From Jiella pacifica (GTDB lineage: Bacteria; Pseudomonadota; Alphaproteobacteria; Rhizobiales; Rhizobiaceae), in NCBI RefSeq assembly GCF_010500815.1, contig NZ_JAAAMG010000026.1:1-64000 (forward strand): a DNA stretch of 64,000 nt. Direction: 5' to 3'. Positions 45,846 to 53,522 of this stretch are shown here, one piece after another (position 1 is the first letter of the stretch; each line of letters begins with the position of its first letter). Made by a program: the position numbers and the translations under genes. The notes beneath the pieces are model-generated. The model was not told the origin of the DNA, ran no database searches, and saw only the letters and a program-made list of their open reading frames with translations.

Positions 45846-45872
45846 TTTTTTATCCTGGGTGATGGAACCAGC
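45846..45872 (-). promoter_or_regulatory. preQ1-I riboswitch of yhhQ
   Basis: Reading the minus strand just before the ATG: CTGG-TTC-CATCA-CCCAG-GATAAAAAA. This is the preQ1-I layout: a short P1 stem (CTGG with CCAG), the conserved UUC in loop 1, an ACCC segment and an A-rich tail that folds back into the stem to make the pseudoknot. The ribosome site (AGGATAAAA) is inside the structure, so ligand binding would block translation. It closely parallels the B. subtilis aptamer in arrangement, with the gene function (precursor uptake) as expected. Confidence 0.8.
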
Positions 45873-46009
45873 GATCGGATGACGGCGCATGTCGGCGCGC
45901 CGCCTTGGCGAAATGGCCCCTTCACGCACGCGAATGCCGCTCGTATAAACCGTCCGAGCGGCATTCAGCTGAAGAGGTGAGCGCCCGCCCTCGGGCGGAA
46001 GACGCTGGC

Positions 46010-46321
46010 TTAGGCCGCGGTTGCGGCCGTCGCGTTCGTCTCGGCGACCTTCTTGGCGATCTGGCGCTTCAGAAGCTTGGCGCGCTGGGACAGATCGTCC
46101 TCGCTGGCCTTGATCAGGAAGGCGTCGAGGCCGCCCCGATGCTCGACGGAGCGCAAGGCATGCGCCGAAACGCGCAGGCGGAAACGCTGGCCGAGCGCGT
46201 CGGAGATCAGCGTGACGTTGCACAGATTCGGCAGAAACCGGCGACGCGTCTTGTTGTTCGCGTGGGAGACGTTGTTGCCGGTCAGGACGGCCTTGCCGGT
46301 CAGTTCGCAGGCGCGTGACAT
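46010..46321 (-). CDS. rpmB: 50S ribosomal protein L28
   Basis: 103 residues: [20 protein letters not shown] at the start, [19 protein letters not shown], and [20 protein letters not shown]. Complete, with the longer ~25-residue alphaproteobacterial C-terminal tail ([17 protein letters not shown]). The start at 46321 (MSRACE) is fixed by the conserved opening; GGTGAA lies just upstream. Stands alone between yhhQ and the DUF3108 gene. Confidence 0.97.
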   Translation of the reverse strand: MSRACELTGKAVLTGNNVSHANNKTRRRFLPNLCNVTLISDALGQRFRLRVSAHALRSVEHRGGLDAFLIKASEDDLSQRAKLLKRQIAKKVAETNATAATAA

Positions 46322-46593
46322 CGGTTCACCTTTCAGTCTAATCGTAAACCCCTCAAGCCGCGCGCCACCGTTCGAATCCGGCGCGACCATCGCTTCAGGG
46401 CATGATCGGGAAAATCTGGCGCTTCATAGTCGCGATCGAAAGGGGCGTCAAGGTTTTCGCGCCATTGCGGCATCGCAGCAAAGAATACGGGACTGTGGCT
46501 TTCGTCCCGCTCGCCAACTTCGTAGTGACGCCGCTAAGATCCGGCAACCATCCCCTGCCGAGAACGTTCCGGCGGACGAGGCGACCATTGAAG

Positions 46594-47400
46594 ATGCGAC
46601 CCATTCCCATGCGTTTCAGGCGAATCGCGATCACCCTCGCCGCCCTTTGCGGCGTCGCCCTCTCCCCGGCCCGGGCTCCGGCGGCGGCCGAACAGGTCGT
46701 CACGACCGAATACGGCATGGCGCTGATCGGCCTCATCATCGGCAAGGCGACCTTCGATACGGTGATCGACGGCAAGGGCTTCTCCGTCAAGGGCCGGATG
46801 TCCTCCGCCGGCCTCGGCCAGCTGGTCTCCAAGACCGGCGGCACCAGCCAGGTCTCCGGCCGCGTCACCGCGCGGGGCTTTGCCGCAGAGCGCTACAGCC
46901 TCGACTACACCTCCGACGGCAAGCGCTGGTCGAGCGACGTGCGCATGCGCTCCGGCCGGGTGACCGGCTCCAGCGTCATCCCGAAACGCACCAGGGACGA
47001 GAAGCCGTCCTACATTCCGGTCCAGCGCGCGCAGCTCGCCTCGGTGGTGGATCCGCTGAGCGGCTTGATGATTCGCACCGGCGACGCCGGCAGCGTCTGC
47101 CGTCGCACCCTGCCCCTCTATGACGGCTGGTCGCGCCTCGACCTGAAGCTGTCGCCCAAGGAGCGGCGGACCGTCTCGCTCACCGGCTACAGCGGCGAGG
47201 CGGTGGTCTGCAACGTCCGCATCGATCCGGTCAGCGGCTACGACAGGAAGTCCAAGGGCCTGCAGTTCCTGAAGAACCAGACGATCGAACTGTGGTTCGC
47301 GCCGATCGCCCGGCCGGACGTCTTCGTTCCGGTCTATGTCCGCATCCCGACCACGATCGGCCCGCTCACCCTGCAGGCAACCTCCGTCTCGGTGAAGTGA
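46594..47400 (+). CDS. DUF3108-domain exported protein
   Basis: About 268 residues: signal peptide (RFRRIAITLAALCGVALSPA), then a beta-rich DUF3108 domain with EYGMALIGLIIGKATFDTVI and YSLDYTSDGKRWSSDVRMRS. Family members are periplasmic proteins of unknown function with a lipocalin-like barrel. Two ATGs are possible (46594, 46609); the second gives a more typical signal. Divergent from rpmB. Confidence 0.85.
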   Translation: MRPIPMRFRRIAITLAALCGVALSPARAPAAAEQVVTTEYGMALIGLIIGKATFDTVIDGKGFSVKGRMSSAGLGQLVSKTGGTSQVSGRVTARGFAAERYSLDYTSDGKRWSSDVRMRSGRVTGSSVIPKRTRDEKPSYIPVQRAQLASVVDPLSGLMIRTGDAGSVCRRTLPLYDGWSRLDLKLSPKERRTVSLTGYSGEAVVCNVRIDPVSGYDRKSKGLQFLKNQTIELWFAPIARPDVFVPVYVRIPTTIGPLTLQATSVSVK

Positions 47401-47510
47401 CCGCGCAACGGGTGTGAAGCCGGCGTCGGCGTCCTCGCGCCGCCCCTCTGGCCAGACGCCTGCCGCATGAATAAGCTTGCCTTCTCTTTGACCATTGGAG
47501 GGAGTCGGAC

Positions 47511-48458
47511 ATGCGGACGGGGACAAGACGTATCGTAGCGACAGGGGCGTCGCTCGGCCTGGCATTGTGGCTCGCGGTGCCTGCGCTCGCGCAAGATCAC
47601 GGCGGCAAGGGCCTGTGGTCGGTCTATGACGAGGCGCTGAAGGGCGCCAAATATGTCGACCTCACCCACACGATCACTCCAAACATCCCCGTCTGGGCGG
47701 GCTTTTCATCGCCGACCTTCGCCCCCGCCAAGGCCGGCAAGGACCTCGAAGGCTATGCCGCGAAAGGCGATACCTTCAGCTTCGAGAAGCACGGCTTCGG
47801 GGCGACCGAATACCGCCTGCCCACCGACCAGCTCGGCACCCAGCTCGATCCCCCGGCCCACTGGGCGCCGGAATATCCGGCCATCGACGAGCTCCCGGCC
47901 ACCTACACGCTGCGCCCGCTCGTCGTCGTCTCCATCGTCGAGCAGCTGAAGAGCGACCCGAATTACGCGCTGCAGGTCACCGACATCGAGGCATGGGAGA
48001 AGGAGCACGGCACGATCCCCGAAGGCTCGGTCGTCTTCGTGCGCTCCGACTTGTCGAAGGACTGGCCCGATCCGAAGCTCGCCACCTTGAAGGAGTTTCC
48101 CCAGGTCGGTCTCGACGCCCTGAAGTTCCTGCACGAGCAGCGCCACATCCTGTTCCACGGCCACGAGCCGCTCGACACCGATTCGACGCCCACCCTCGAA
48201 GGCGAATACTGGCTGATGCACAACGGCTACGCCCAGGCCGAAGGCGTCGCCCATCTCGACCAGGTGCCGCCGACCGGCTGCCTCGTCTCGATCGGCTATC
48301 CGAAGTTCGGCGGCGGCCTTGGCGGCTATGCCCGCTACGTCGCCATCTGCCCGGCCGATTGGCAATACGGCGTCACCATCGGCCCCGACGACGCGCCGCT
48401 GCCGAAATCCGACAAGCCGCTGCATTTCGACGAAGCCGCCGGCATGCGCGTGCGCTGA
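47511..48458 (+). CDS. Exported cyclase/kynurenine-formamidase-family protein
   Basis: 315 residues: signal peptide (VATGASLGLALWLAVPALAQ) and a cyclase-family (PF04199-type) domain with VDLTHTITPNIPVW and FVRSDLSKDWPD. The metal motif, usually HxGTHxDxPxH, reads QLGTQLDPPAHW here, so two of its three histidines are replaced by glutamine; other ligands may serve, or the site may be altered. ILFHGHEPLDTDS and the C-terminal CPADWQYG are well conserved. Start ATG at 47511 after GGAGGGAG. Periplasmic; substrate unknown. Confidence 0.87.
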   Translation: MRTGTRRIVATGASLGLALWLAVPALAQDHGGKGLWSVYDEALKGAKYVDLTHTITPNIPVWAGFSSPTFAPAKAGKDLEGYAAKGDTFSFEKHGFGATEYRLPTDQLGTQLDPPAHWAPEYPAIDELPATYTLRPLVVVSIVEQLKSDPNYALQVTDIEAWEKEHGTIPEGSVVFVRSDLSKDWPDPKLATLKEFPQVGLDALKFLHEQRHILFHGHEPLDTDSTPTLEGEYWLMHNGYAQAEGVAHLDQVPPTGCLVSIGYPKFGGGLGGYARYVAICPADWQYGVTIGPDDAPLPKSDKPLHFDEAAGMRVR

Positions 48459-48461
48459 TCG

Positions 48462-48809
48462 GTGCCGAGACCAGTGCCGTGCGAGACTGCGGGCCCGACG
48501 CTCGGCTCCTGCCTCGTCGCCGTTGCCGCCCCCCCCGGCCCGTCTGGCGGCCGGCAGGTGGTTTTTGCGACGCCGCCAAAGGTGCTGTGGCAGCACTGTG
48601 ATGGAGAACGATTTCCTTCCCTCGCCGCGCTGCGCCGTCTATGGCGTGTGGCGCCCGCAGATCTCGTGGACGTGCCGCAAGGCGCCGTGCAATTGTCGCC
48701 GCTGCGCCCCGGCGCCTAGGCGCTGGATCGCCTGCCCGACGCCGCCTTCGATGACATCAACGAGATGGTGCCGCTGATCGGCGACTTCCTCGCCCGGAAG
48801 ATCGGCTGA
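48462..48809 (+). pseudogene. Decayed coding sequence with in-frame stop
   Basis: One plus-strand frame gives VDVPQGAVQLSPLRPGA, a TAG at 48717-48719, and then, still in frame, ALDRLPDAAFDDINEM and VPLIGDFLARKIG before a TGA at 48807. The piece after the TAG is strongly protein-like and reads as a natural C-terminus, so this looks like the 3' end of a gene broken by a nonsense mutation and 5' loss. No family was named with confidence. Nothing else is seen in 48459-48834. Confidence 0.4.
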
Positions 48810-48834
48810 CGGAGGCCACGGTGCCGGCGCCGTC

Positions 48835-49281
48835 TCAGGCCCCCTCGGCTGGATCGGGCGGCACCACCGCCGAGCCGACAAGAGCGACGCCGAGCCGGCC
48901 GAAAGTCTCGGCAGTAACGCGACCGGAGAAACGCAGAGAGATGCCGGCTAGCGCGGTCGTCGGCATCGTGCCGAGCAATCCACTCCCGGCCGCCAGCATG
49001 CGGCCGGCGGCGACGTCATCGTGGTTGGCCTTCCAGACCCTCCTCTCCTCGCCGGAAGCCAAAGCTGGAGCCGAAATATCATCCGACCGACCCTGACCGC
49101 TTTCCAACCCATCCGGATGCCAGGGATCGACGGCCAGGGCCACCCGGCGATCATCGGGAAGCGGGCCGCCGAAGGGCGAGACGATCACGCAGATGGCGAG
49201 GAGGACCGCAGGAAGGAGGGCGGCGCCCGCCCGGCTGCCCGACCGCAGCACCTGATAGTCGTCGAGACGTCCCTGAACCAT
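48835..49281 (-). CDS. Hypothetical single-pass membrane protein
   Basis: 148 residues from the ATG at 49281, preceded by a strong ribosome site GGGAGGG about 6 bases upstream. One membrane helix near the N-terminus (AGAALLPAVLLAICVIVSPF) then an acidic region (DDRRVALAVDPWHPDGLESG) and an Ala/Gly-rich C-terminal half. With about 20 positively charged and polar residues before the helix, it could be a type II membrane protein. No family recognised; the ribosome site is the main reason to accept it. Confidence 0.55.
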   Translation of the reverse strand: MVQGRLDDYQVLRSGSRAGAALLPAVLLAICVIVSPFGGPLPDDRRVALAVDPWHPDGLESGQGRSDDISAPALASGEERRVWKANHDDVAAGRMLAAGSGLLGTMPTTALAGISLRFSGRVTAETFGRLGVALVGSAVVPPDPAEGA

Positions 49282-49431
49282 CGTCACCCTCCCTCTTCGG
49301 AACGGCGATTCTAGCGTTTGCGGGCGGGCCTGCGTTAGGCGCACCGTCTCATCGATCGCCGTCCAGATTGTACCGAGCGTTCCAATCCGTGCGACGATCG
49401 CGGCCCTTGTTCGGTACTCGTGCCTCCCGCT

Positions 49432-50394
49432 CTAAAGCCCCTGCAGCCAGGCGGCGAAGGGGCGCTCGCTCAGCAGGGGCTCACCGCCCTCGCCGGTGCC
49501 CGCTCCGTCCCGGGCAAGCCGGCGCACCTCGCTCGGGGTGCGGCCGAAGCGCTGGCGGAAGCTGCGGGAGAACTGCGACTCGCTGGCAAAGCCGAGGCCA
49601 TGGGCGATGGTGCCGATGAGCCGCAGCTCCCGGCTGTCGCCGAGCGCCCGGTAGGCCTGCTCCAGGCGCCGTTCCAGGATGTAGGCGGCCACCCCGCCGA
49701 AGGGTTCGAAGAGCCGGTAGAGCGTCGAGCGGGAAAGCCCGATCCGCCCGGCGATGAAGTCGGGTCCGAGCCGGGGATCGGAAAGATTCGCGCGGATGAA
49801 CTGCTGCGCTCGCAACGTCGCCGCCCGCGCCACGGCCGCCCGGCCCCGATCGAGCGCCCGGGGCCGCCGCGACAGGGTTGCGCCGATCAGGTCGACCAGC
49901 GCCGTGGCGGTCCCGTCGGCCTGCTCCTGCCGCAGGGTCGGTGCATGCCGGCTGAGAATCTTGATGAAGTCCTTGAGCAGTTCCGTCCCGGCGTCCGGCA
50001 CGATCCGCCCATGCATCGTCTCGGCGTCGGGCACCACCTCGGTCATGACGTCGCGCGGCAGGATGATGGAGACGTTGTGCGGCGCGATCGGCGCGAAGTC
50101 GGTAAGCTCCTGGCCGAAGTCCACGACGTTGAGCACCGTCTCCGACGCCGTCGCGTCGACCCGCAGCATGAAATGGTCGAGCATGTCGGCGCGCAGCATC
50201 TTCTTGCGCCGGGCGAAGAAGAACGGACTGGTCCGCATGTCGCTGACGATGACGCGGCCGAGATGCGTGCTCTCGACGCTGATGTCGAACGGCGCCTCGT
50301 CGCCGAACTGCGCTTCGAACATCACGCCGACGCGCTCGCTCCAGATGCCTCGGTCCGTCGACCGCAGCAGTCGGCTTGGAACGGCTTGGCTCAT
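49432..50394 (-). CDS. AraC-family transcriptional regulator
   Basis: 320 residues. The N-terminal ~190 residues resemble the AraC_binding_2 sensor domain (MLDHFMLRVDATASETVLNV, VSIILPRDV). The C-terminal two-helix-turn-helix domain (about 215-300) has DFIAGRIGLSRSTLYRLF, AAYILERRLEQAYRALGD and GFASESQFSRSFRQRFGRTP, the AraC signature. Ligand and targets are unknown. ATG at 50394; upstream 350 bp is gene-free. Confidence 0.9.
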   Translation of the reverse strand: MSQAVPSRLLRSTDRGIWSERVGVMFEAQFGDEAPFDISVESTHLGRVIVSDMRTSPFFFARRKKMLRADMLDHFMLRVDATASETVLNVVDFGQELTDFAPIAPHNVSIILPRDVMTEVVPDAETMHGRIVPDAGTELLKDFIKILSRHAPTLRQEQADGTATALVDLIGATLSRRPRALDRGRAAVARAATLRAQQFIRANLSDPRLGPDFIAGRIGLSRSTLYRLFEPFGGVAAYILERRLEQAYRALGDSRELRLIGTIAHGLGFASESQFSRSFRQRFGRTPSEVRRLARDGAGTGEGGEPLLSERPFAAWLQGL

Positions 50395-50744
50395 TCCCGG
50401 CTGGTCCTCTTCATCATGCCTGCACTCGTTTTGCCCTGACTCCACCTCGCAGCCGCCGATTCGTGGCTGATCCGACCGACACGTCGGCAGCGCCGTCGTC
50501 GCGACGCGCCCGCCTGTGCCCTGCGGAATGAGACGGGGCGGCAAGAATGATAGCCCGGCGCGAGACGCTCTGAATATCCCCTTCAGCCACGGATCCTCTA
50601 ATCTCGCGCTCGCTGCGAGGGGGACCTGGACGACGACGGCGGCATGGGACTCAGGCGGTCGGCGCGAGCGCCAGGGATCGCCCGGCCGGCGAGCGTACGC
50701 CGCCCCTCCGCAGGTGCCGCCACTGGGATCCTTCCACGCGAGAG
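50395..50744. other. Divergent non-coding interval
   Basis: The spacer between the AraC-type gene (minus) and the lipoprotein gene (plus). No reading frame with protein features, no strong palindrome and no clear promoter was recognised. A ribosome-site-like GAGAG sits just before the lipoprotein ATG. Confidence 0.25.
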
Positions 50745-51353
50745 ATGATCGACATGATTCACAGATACTGGCCCATCGCGCTGCCTCTGCTTCTCGCAGC
50801 GGCAGGTTGCCAGACGAGCGCGGAGGCGGTGAGCACCGTCAACGCCAGTTGGGTCGGGCGCCCGGCGGACGACTTCTTCTCGCGCTACGGCGCGCCCTAT
50901 TCCACCTTCCCTCGCCAGGATGGCGGCGCGATCTATTCCTGGCGCGGCGGCGAGCAGACCCTGGCGGTCAACACCGCGCCGCGCCCCCCGGCCTTCCCGC
51001 CGTCGCCCTTCGGCACCACCCCGACGGCGCAGCCCGCGCCGGCACCGCTCTTCGGCGACACCAAGTCCCGCACCACGTCCAATTCCTGGGTCCGCGCCGA
51101 CGGCACCAAGGTGACAGAAACCCGGAGCCGAACCACCAGCGCCAGCGTCAACGTCGAGACGACCAAGCTGATCGGCTCGCTCCTCGGCGCTGCGGCCGGC
51201 AGCCCCGCGGCGGCGAAACCCGCAACGCGCACGATCGTCTGCGAGTTGTCGATCACGGCCGACCCTGCAGGCGTCATCACCGCCGTGAGCGTGAAGCGCG
51301 ACACCGAAGGCGCCTTCCTCAGCCTGTCGCGCTGCGGCGAAATCCTGAAGTAG
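50745..51353 (+). CDS. Putative lipoprotein
   Basis: 202 residues with a lipoprotein signal: RYWPIALPLLLAAAGCQTS, where LAAAGC is the lipobox, so the mature chain starts at a lipidated cysteine. An early motif (WVGRPADDFFSRYGAP) recalls small outer-membrane lipoproteins of the SmpA/OmlA kind. The centre is proline-rich (PRPPAFPPSPFGTTP), followed by a serine/threonine-rich stretch and a C-terminal half with two cysteines (TIVCELSI, LSRCGEIL) that may form a disulfide. No certain family. Alternative start at 50754. Confidence 0.75.
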   Translation: MIDMIHRYWPIALPLLLAAAGCQTSAEAVSTVNASWVGRPADDFFSRYGAPYSTFPRQDGGAIYSWRGGEQTLAVNTAPRPPAFPPSPFGTTPTAQPAPAPLFGDTKSRTTSNSWVRADGTKVTETRSRTTSASVNVETTKLIGSLLGAAAGSPAAAKPATRTIVCELSITADPAGVITAVSVKRDTEGAFLSLSRCGEILK

Positions 51354-51491
51354 GCGCCGCTTCGCCGTCATCGTCCAGCTTCGCCCTCGCCGCCGAAATG
51401 CTCCGCCAGACCGCGAGGGGTCGAAGCACGATTGAGGCGGTCGGCGTGGTGCCAGGCGGTGCGACCCGCCGCCTCGATCGCAGCTTGTCTC

Positions 51492-51707
51492 TCACCCGAG
51501 TCCCATCGTCTCCCGATATCCCTCCAGATACTCCCGCTCGCTGTCGCTCACCCGGTCCATGCCGTTCATCGCGCGGTGCCACAGCGGCACGATCGCCGGC
51601 GGCCGGCCGGCCTTCTCGATGCGCTTGGCCTGCTCGTCCGTCAGCGTCAGGTCGATCGACCCGAGATTGTCGCGCAGGTGATCCTCGCTGCGAGCGCCAC
51701 CCGCTCA
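51492..51707 (-). pseudogene. Truncated 3' duplicate of the aldo/keto reductase gene
   Basis: About 205 bp (51502-51706) are nearly identical to the 3' end of the intact aldo/keto reductase at 53523-54590, with only a few base differences. Translated on the minus strand it gives the C-terminal ~68 residues (NLGSIDLTLTDEQAKRIEKA, WHRAMNGMDRVS, EYLEGYRETMGLG) and its own TGA. Identity stops abruptly at about 51707. The upstream part of the gene is missing. It marks a duplication and loss at the left edge of the RelE-like/Shedu islet. Confidence 0.88.
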
Positions 51708-51747
51708 CTGGCCTTCACGCCTGCTGCTCGCTGGAGTGGCAATGCCA

Positions 51748-51779
51748 TTTGAAACAAAATACAATGAAAGTGTTTCAAA
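51748..51779. repeat. Inverted repeat at left edge of the islet
   Basis: TTTGAAACA (51748-51756) and TGTTTCAAA (51771-51779) are perfect 9-bp complements around a 14-nt AT-rich centre. It lies 40 bp from the broken end of the aldo/keto reductase copy. The TGAAAC/GTTTCA core recurs in the palindrome at 53097-53127. The rest of 51780-52050 contains no recognisable gene. Confidence 0.6.
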
Positions 51780-52050
51780 AACGAGCGTTCGAATGGCCGG
51801 GGTGGGTGGAAAGCGGCTACTCGATGCCCTTTAAGCGGCGTCCGCTCCGCGCCCGATTATCGGCGTTCCAGGCGGTCTTTGATGACGCTGAAAGCGGTCA
51901 TATGCTCAGGATGTCCTCGTGCCGTATAATGAGATCCATGCGCGCTTTGGAGATGCCTGCTAAGTGGACCCGAATTGAATAAGCGCGGTGGACGGCAATT
52001 GCGACACCCCCTAAATTGAACTCGCCTTCGCGAGGGTATGGGAGTTGATG

Positions 52051-52326
52051 ATGACCACGGTACAACGACAGGAGAATGGTTCAAGCAATCGGCGCGTGCT
52101 CATCAGCAACACGGCAGCGAACATGATCTCGTCGCTGTACCCGTTCGATAAGTCCAAGGCCAACGCCGTGCGGGCGAAGGTTCAGTCGAGCGTGCTCAAC
52201 CCGGCGAAGGTCAAGAAAATCGTCGGCGTCGATAATGCCTTCGTCGCGCGTGCCGGGAATCTACGTGTGGTCTTCAAGAACGAGGGCGAATCGGTCGTCA
52301 TTACCTCGGTAGTCGCGAAGGCTTGA
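52051..52326 (+). CDS. Small RelE/ParE-like protein coupled to the Shedu-type gene
   Basis: 91 residues. The C-terminal part FVARAGNLRVVFKNEGESVV then ITSVVAK resembles the last beta-strands of RelE/ParE-superfamily toxins (pattern: R-x-G-x-x-R-V-V/I-F, then a hydrophobic strand). The N-terminal ~55 residues are helical with FDKSKANAVRAKVQ. Toxin activity is not certain: no obvious antitoxin gene lies beside it. I chose the ATG at 52051, 6 bases after GGGAG; TTG/ATG codons at 52045-52050 are also in frame. Its TGA overlaps the ATG of the next gene by one base, so the two are made together. Confidence 0.6.
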   Translation: MTTVQRQENGSSNRRVLISNTAANMISSLYPFDKSKANAVRAKVQSSVLNPAKVKKIVGVDNAFVARAGNLRVVFKNEGESVVITSVVAKA

Positions 52327-52967
52327 TGGCGAAGCCCTATTTTGATGCCCACGTTTTCAGTTTGACGGATGCGGAAGCTGAAGTAGCCGAATTCAAGACC
52401 ATCCTTGATACCAACGCTGACCTTGCCGAGCGCAAACAGGTGCTGGAAAACTTCGACAAATGGCCCAATCTCTGCGCGATGATGGGGCAGTACAATAGTC
52501 GCTTGGGCATTGGCGATCTAATCAAGCGCGAGTTTCGGGTCATCCCCCATTTCAGAACCGATCTTACCGTCCGCCGTGCCGGCACCGACAACATCTGCCT
52601 GATCGAGTTCGAGGGCGCGTCCGATCGGCATATATTCGAAAACAGTGATCGCGGCGTCGACACTTGGGCGCGCCCGTTCGAGAAGGGATTCAGTCAGGTA
52701 GTCGACTGGACCTGGGCGCTAGATCACTACCGCAAGACCGGCGATTACGTGGACGCCTTCGGCAGCGAGCGACCCAATATCGTAGGTGTGCTCGTGATCG
52801 GACGCTCGACCTCGCTGTCGACAACAGTCCGCAAGGATCGATGGGAGTGGCGGCGGAACAAGGTCAAGGCCGACAGCTTCACGCTCACCCTCGTGACATT
52901 CGACGAGCTTTATCAAGACTTCGAAACATGGATTGGCCTGAGAAAGATGGATCGCGCAGTTCCCTGA
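52326..52967 (+). CDS. Shedu-type (SduA/DUF4263) putative defence nuclease
   Basis: 213 residues. From about residue 68 the chain follows the Shedu/DUF4263 pattern, a PD-(D/E)XK nuclease fold: HFRTDLTVRR (D79), then a strand with ICLIEFEG (E94, E96, the ExE variant in place of ExK), a polar loop, then KGFSQVVDWTWALDHY (Q124, the Q-V-x-D-W helix), and VGVLVIGRS as the next strand. Shedu proteins are single-gene anti-phage nucleases. This one lacks a long sensor N-terminus (only ~65 helical residues) and instead is coupled to the small upstream gene. Base composition is AT-richer than neighbours. Family assignment is by motif only. Confidence 0.72.
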   Translation: MAKPYFDAHVFSLTDAEAEVAEFKTILDTNADLAERKQVLENFDKWPNLCAMMGQYNSRLGIGDLIKREFRVIPHFRTDLTVRRAGTDNICLIEFEGASDRHIFENSDRGVDTWARPFEKGFSQVVDWTWALDHYRKTGDYVDAFGSERPNIVGVLVIGRSTSLSTTVRKDRWEWRRNKVKADSFTLTLVTFDELYQDFETWIGLRKMDRAVP

Positions 52968-53096
52968 CGAACGGCGGCTTTCGCACCTTTGGCCCCGGAA
53001 GCGGTCAGGGCGGCTAACGGCCATTCCGGACGTGAGCCGCGGCGCTATTGAACGTCTTCTTTGGGTCGGAAGCTGCCGATCGCCCGCGTCGCCAAA

Positions 53097-53127
53097 TCTG
53101 AAACAGAATTGACAATTCCGTTTCAGA
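53097..53127. repeat. 31-bp near-perfect palindrome
   Basis: TCTGAAAC (53097-53104) pairs with GTTTCAGA (53120-53127), and inside it GAATTG pairs with CAATTC around a single central base; only one of fifteen base pairs is mismatched. It lies 130 bp past the Shedu-type gene. The region 52968-53522 is otherwise without a recognised gene. No T-run follows, so it is more like a protein-binding site or element end than a terminator. Confidence 0.75.
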
Positions 53128-53522
53128 GGACAAGCCGCACTTTCGCCACTCACAGTTTCAACCGCCGCATCCTTCTCGATGAACCTGCGGAGCGTTCGGC
53201 ACGAGGGATACCCTGGCGCCGCACGGGCGATTTCAGGGCTGCCAGCTGATCGGTGGGATGCGGATCTCAACGCGGCATCCTTCGGTCGGAACTCGAGCCG
53301 GATCGGTTTGAATCATGAAAAAGCGTAGTCGCTGAGATCCGCTTCGTCAGTCGTGTGAACCCGGAACGGCTTACCGTTGTCTGGTGCGCTGATATTTCTC
53401 GACCTCCTTGCGATGCATGCGCCGGGCGCTCAACGGTAGAATTGCGCGTTTCCGCCCGTCTCGCTGCAAGATCGATGTCCACCCGCAGACGGCGTTCTCG
53501 CTGCCCGCGACACCATCTCCGA

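Noticed and set aside
51857-52084. A minus-strand 75-codon frame in the islet
   Set aside because: It overlaps the ribosome site and start of the RelE-like gene, has no ribosome site of its own and no recognisable motif.
53061-53249. A plus-strand 62-codon frame covering the 31-bp palindrome
   Set aside because: It reads straight through the palindrome, has no ribosome site and no protein-like composition.
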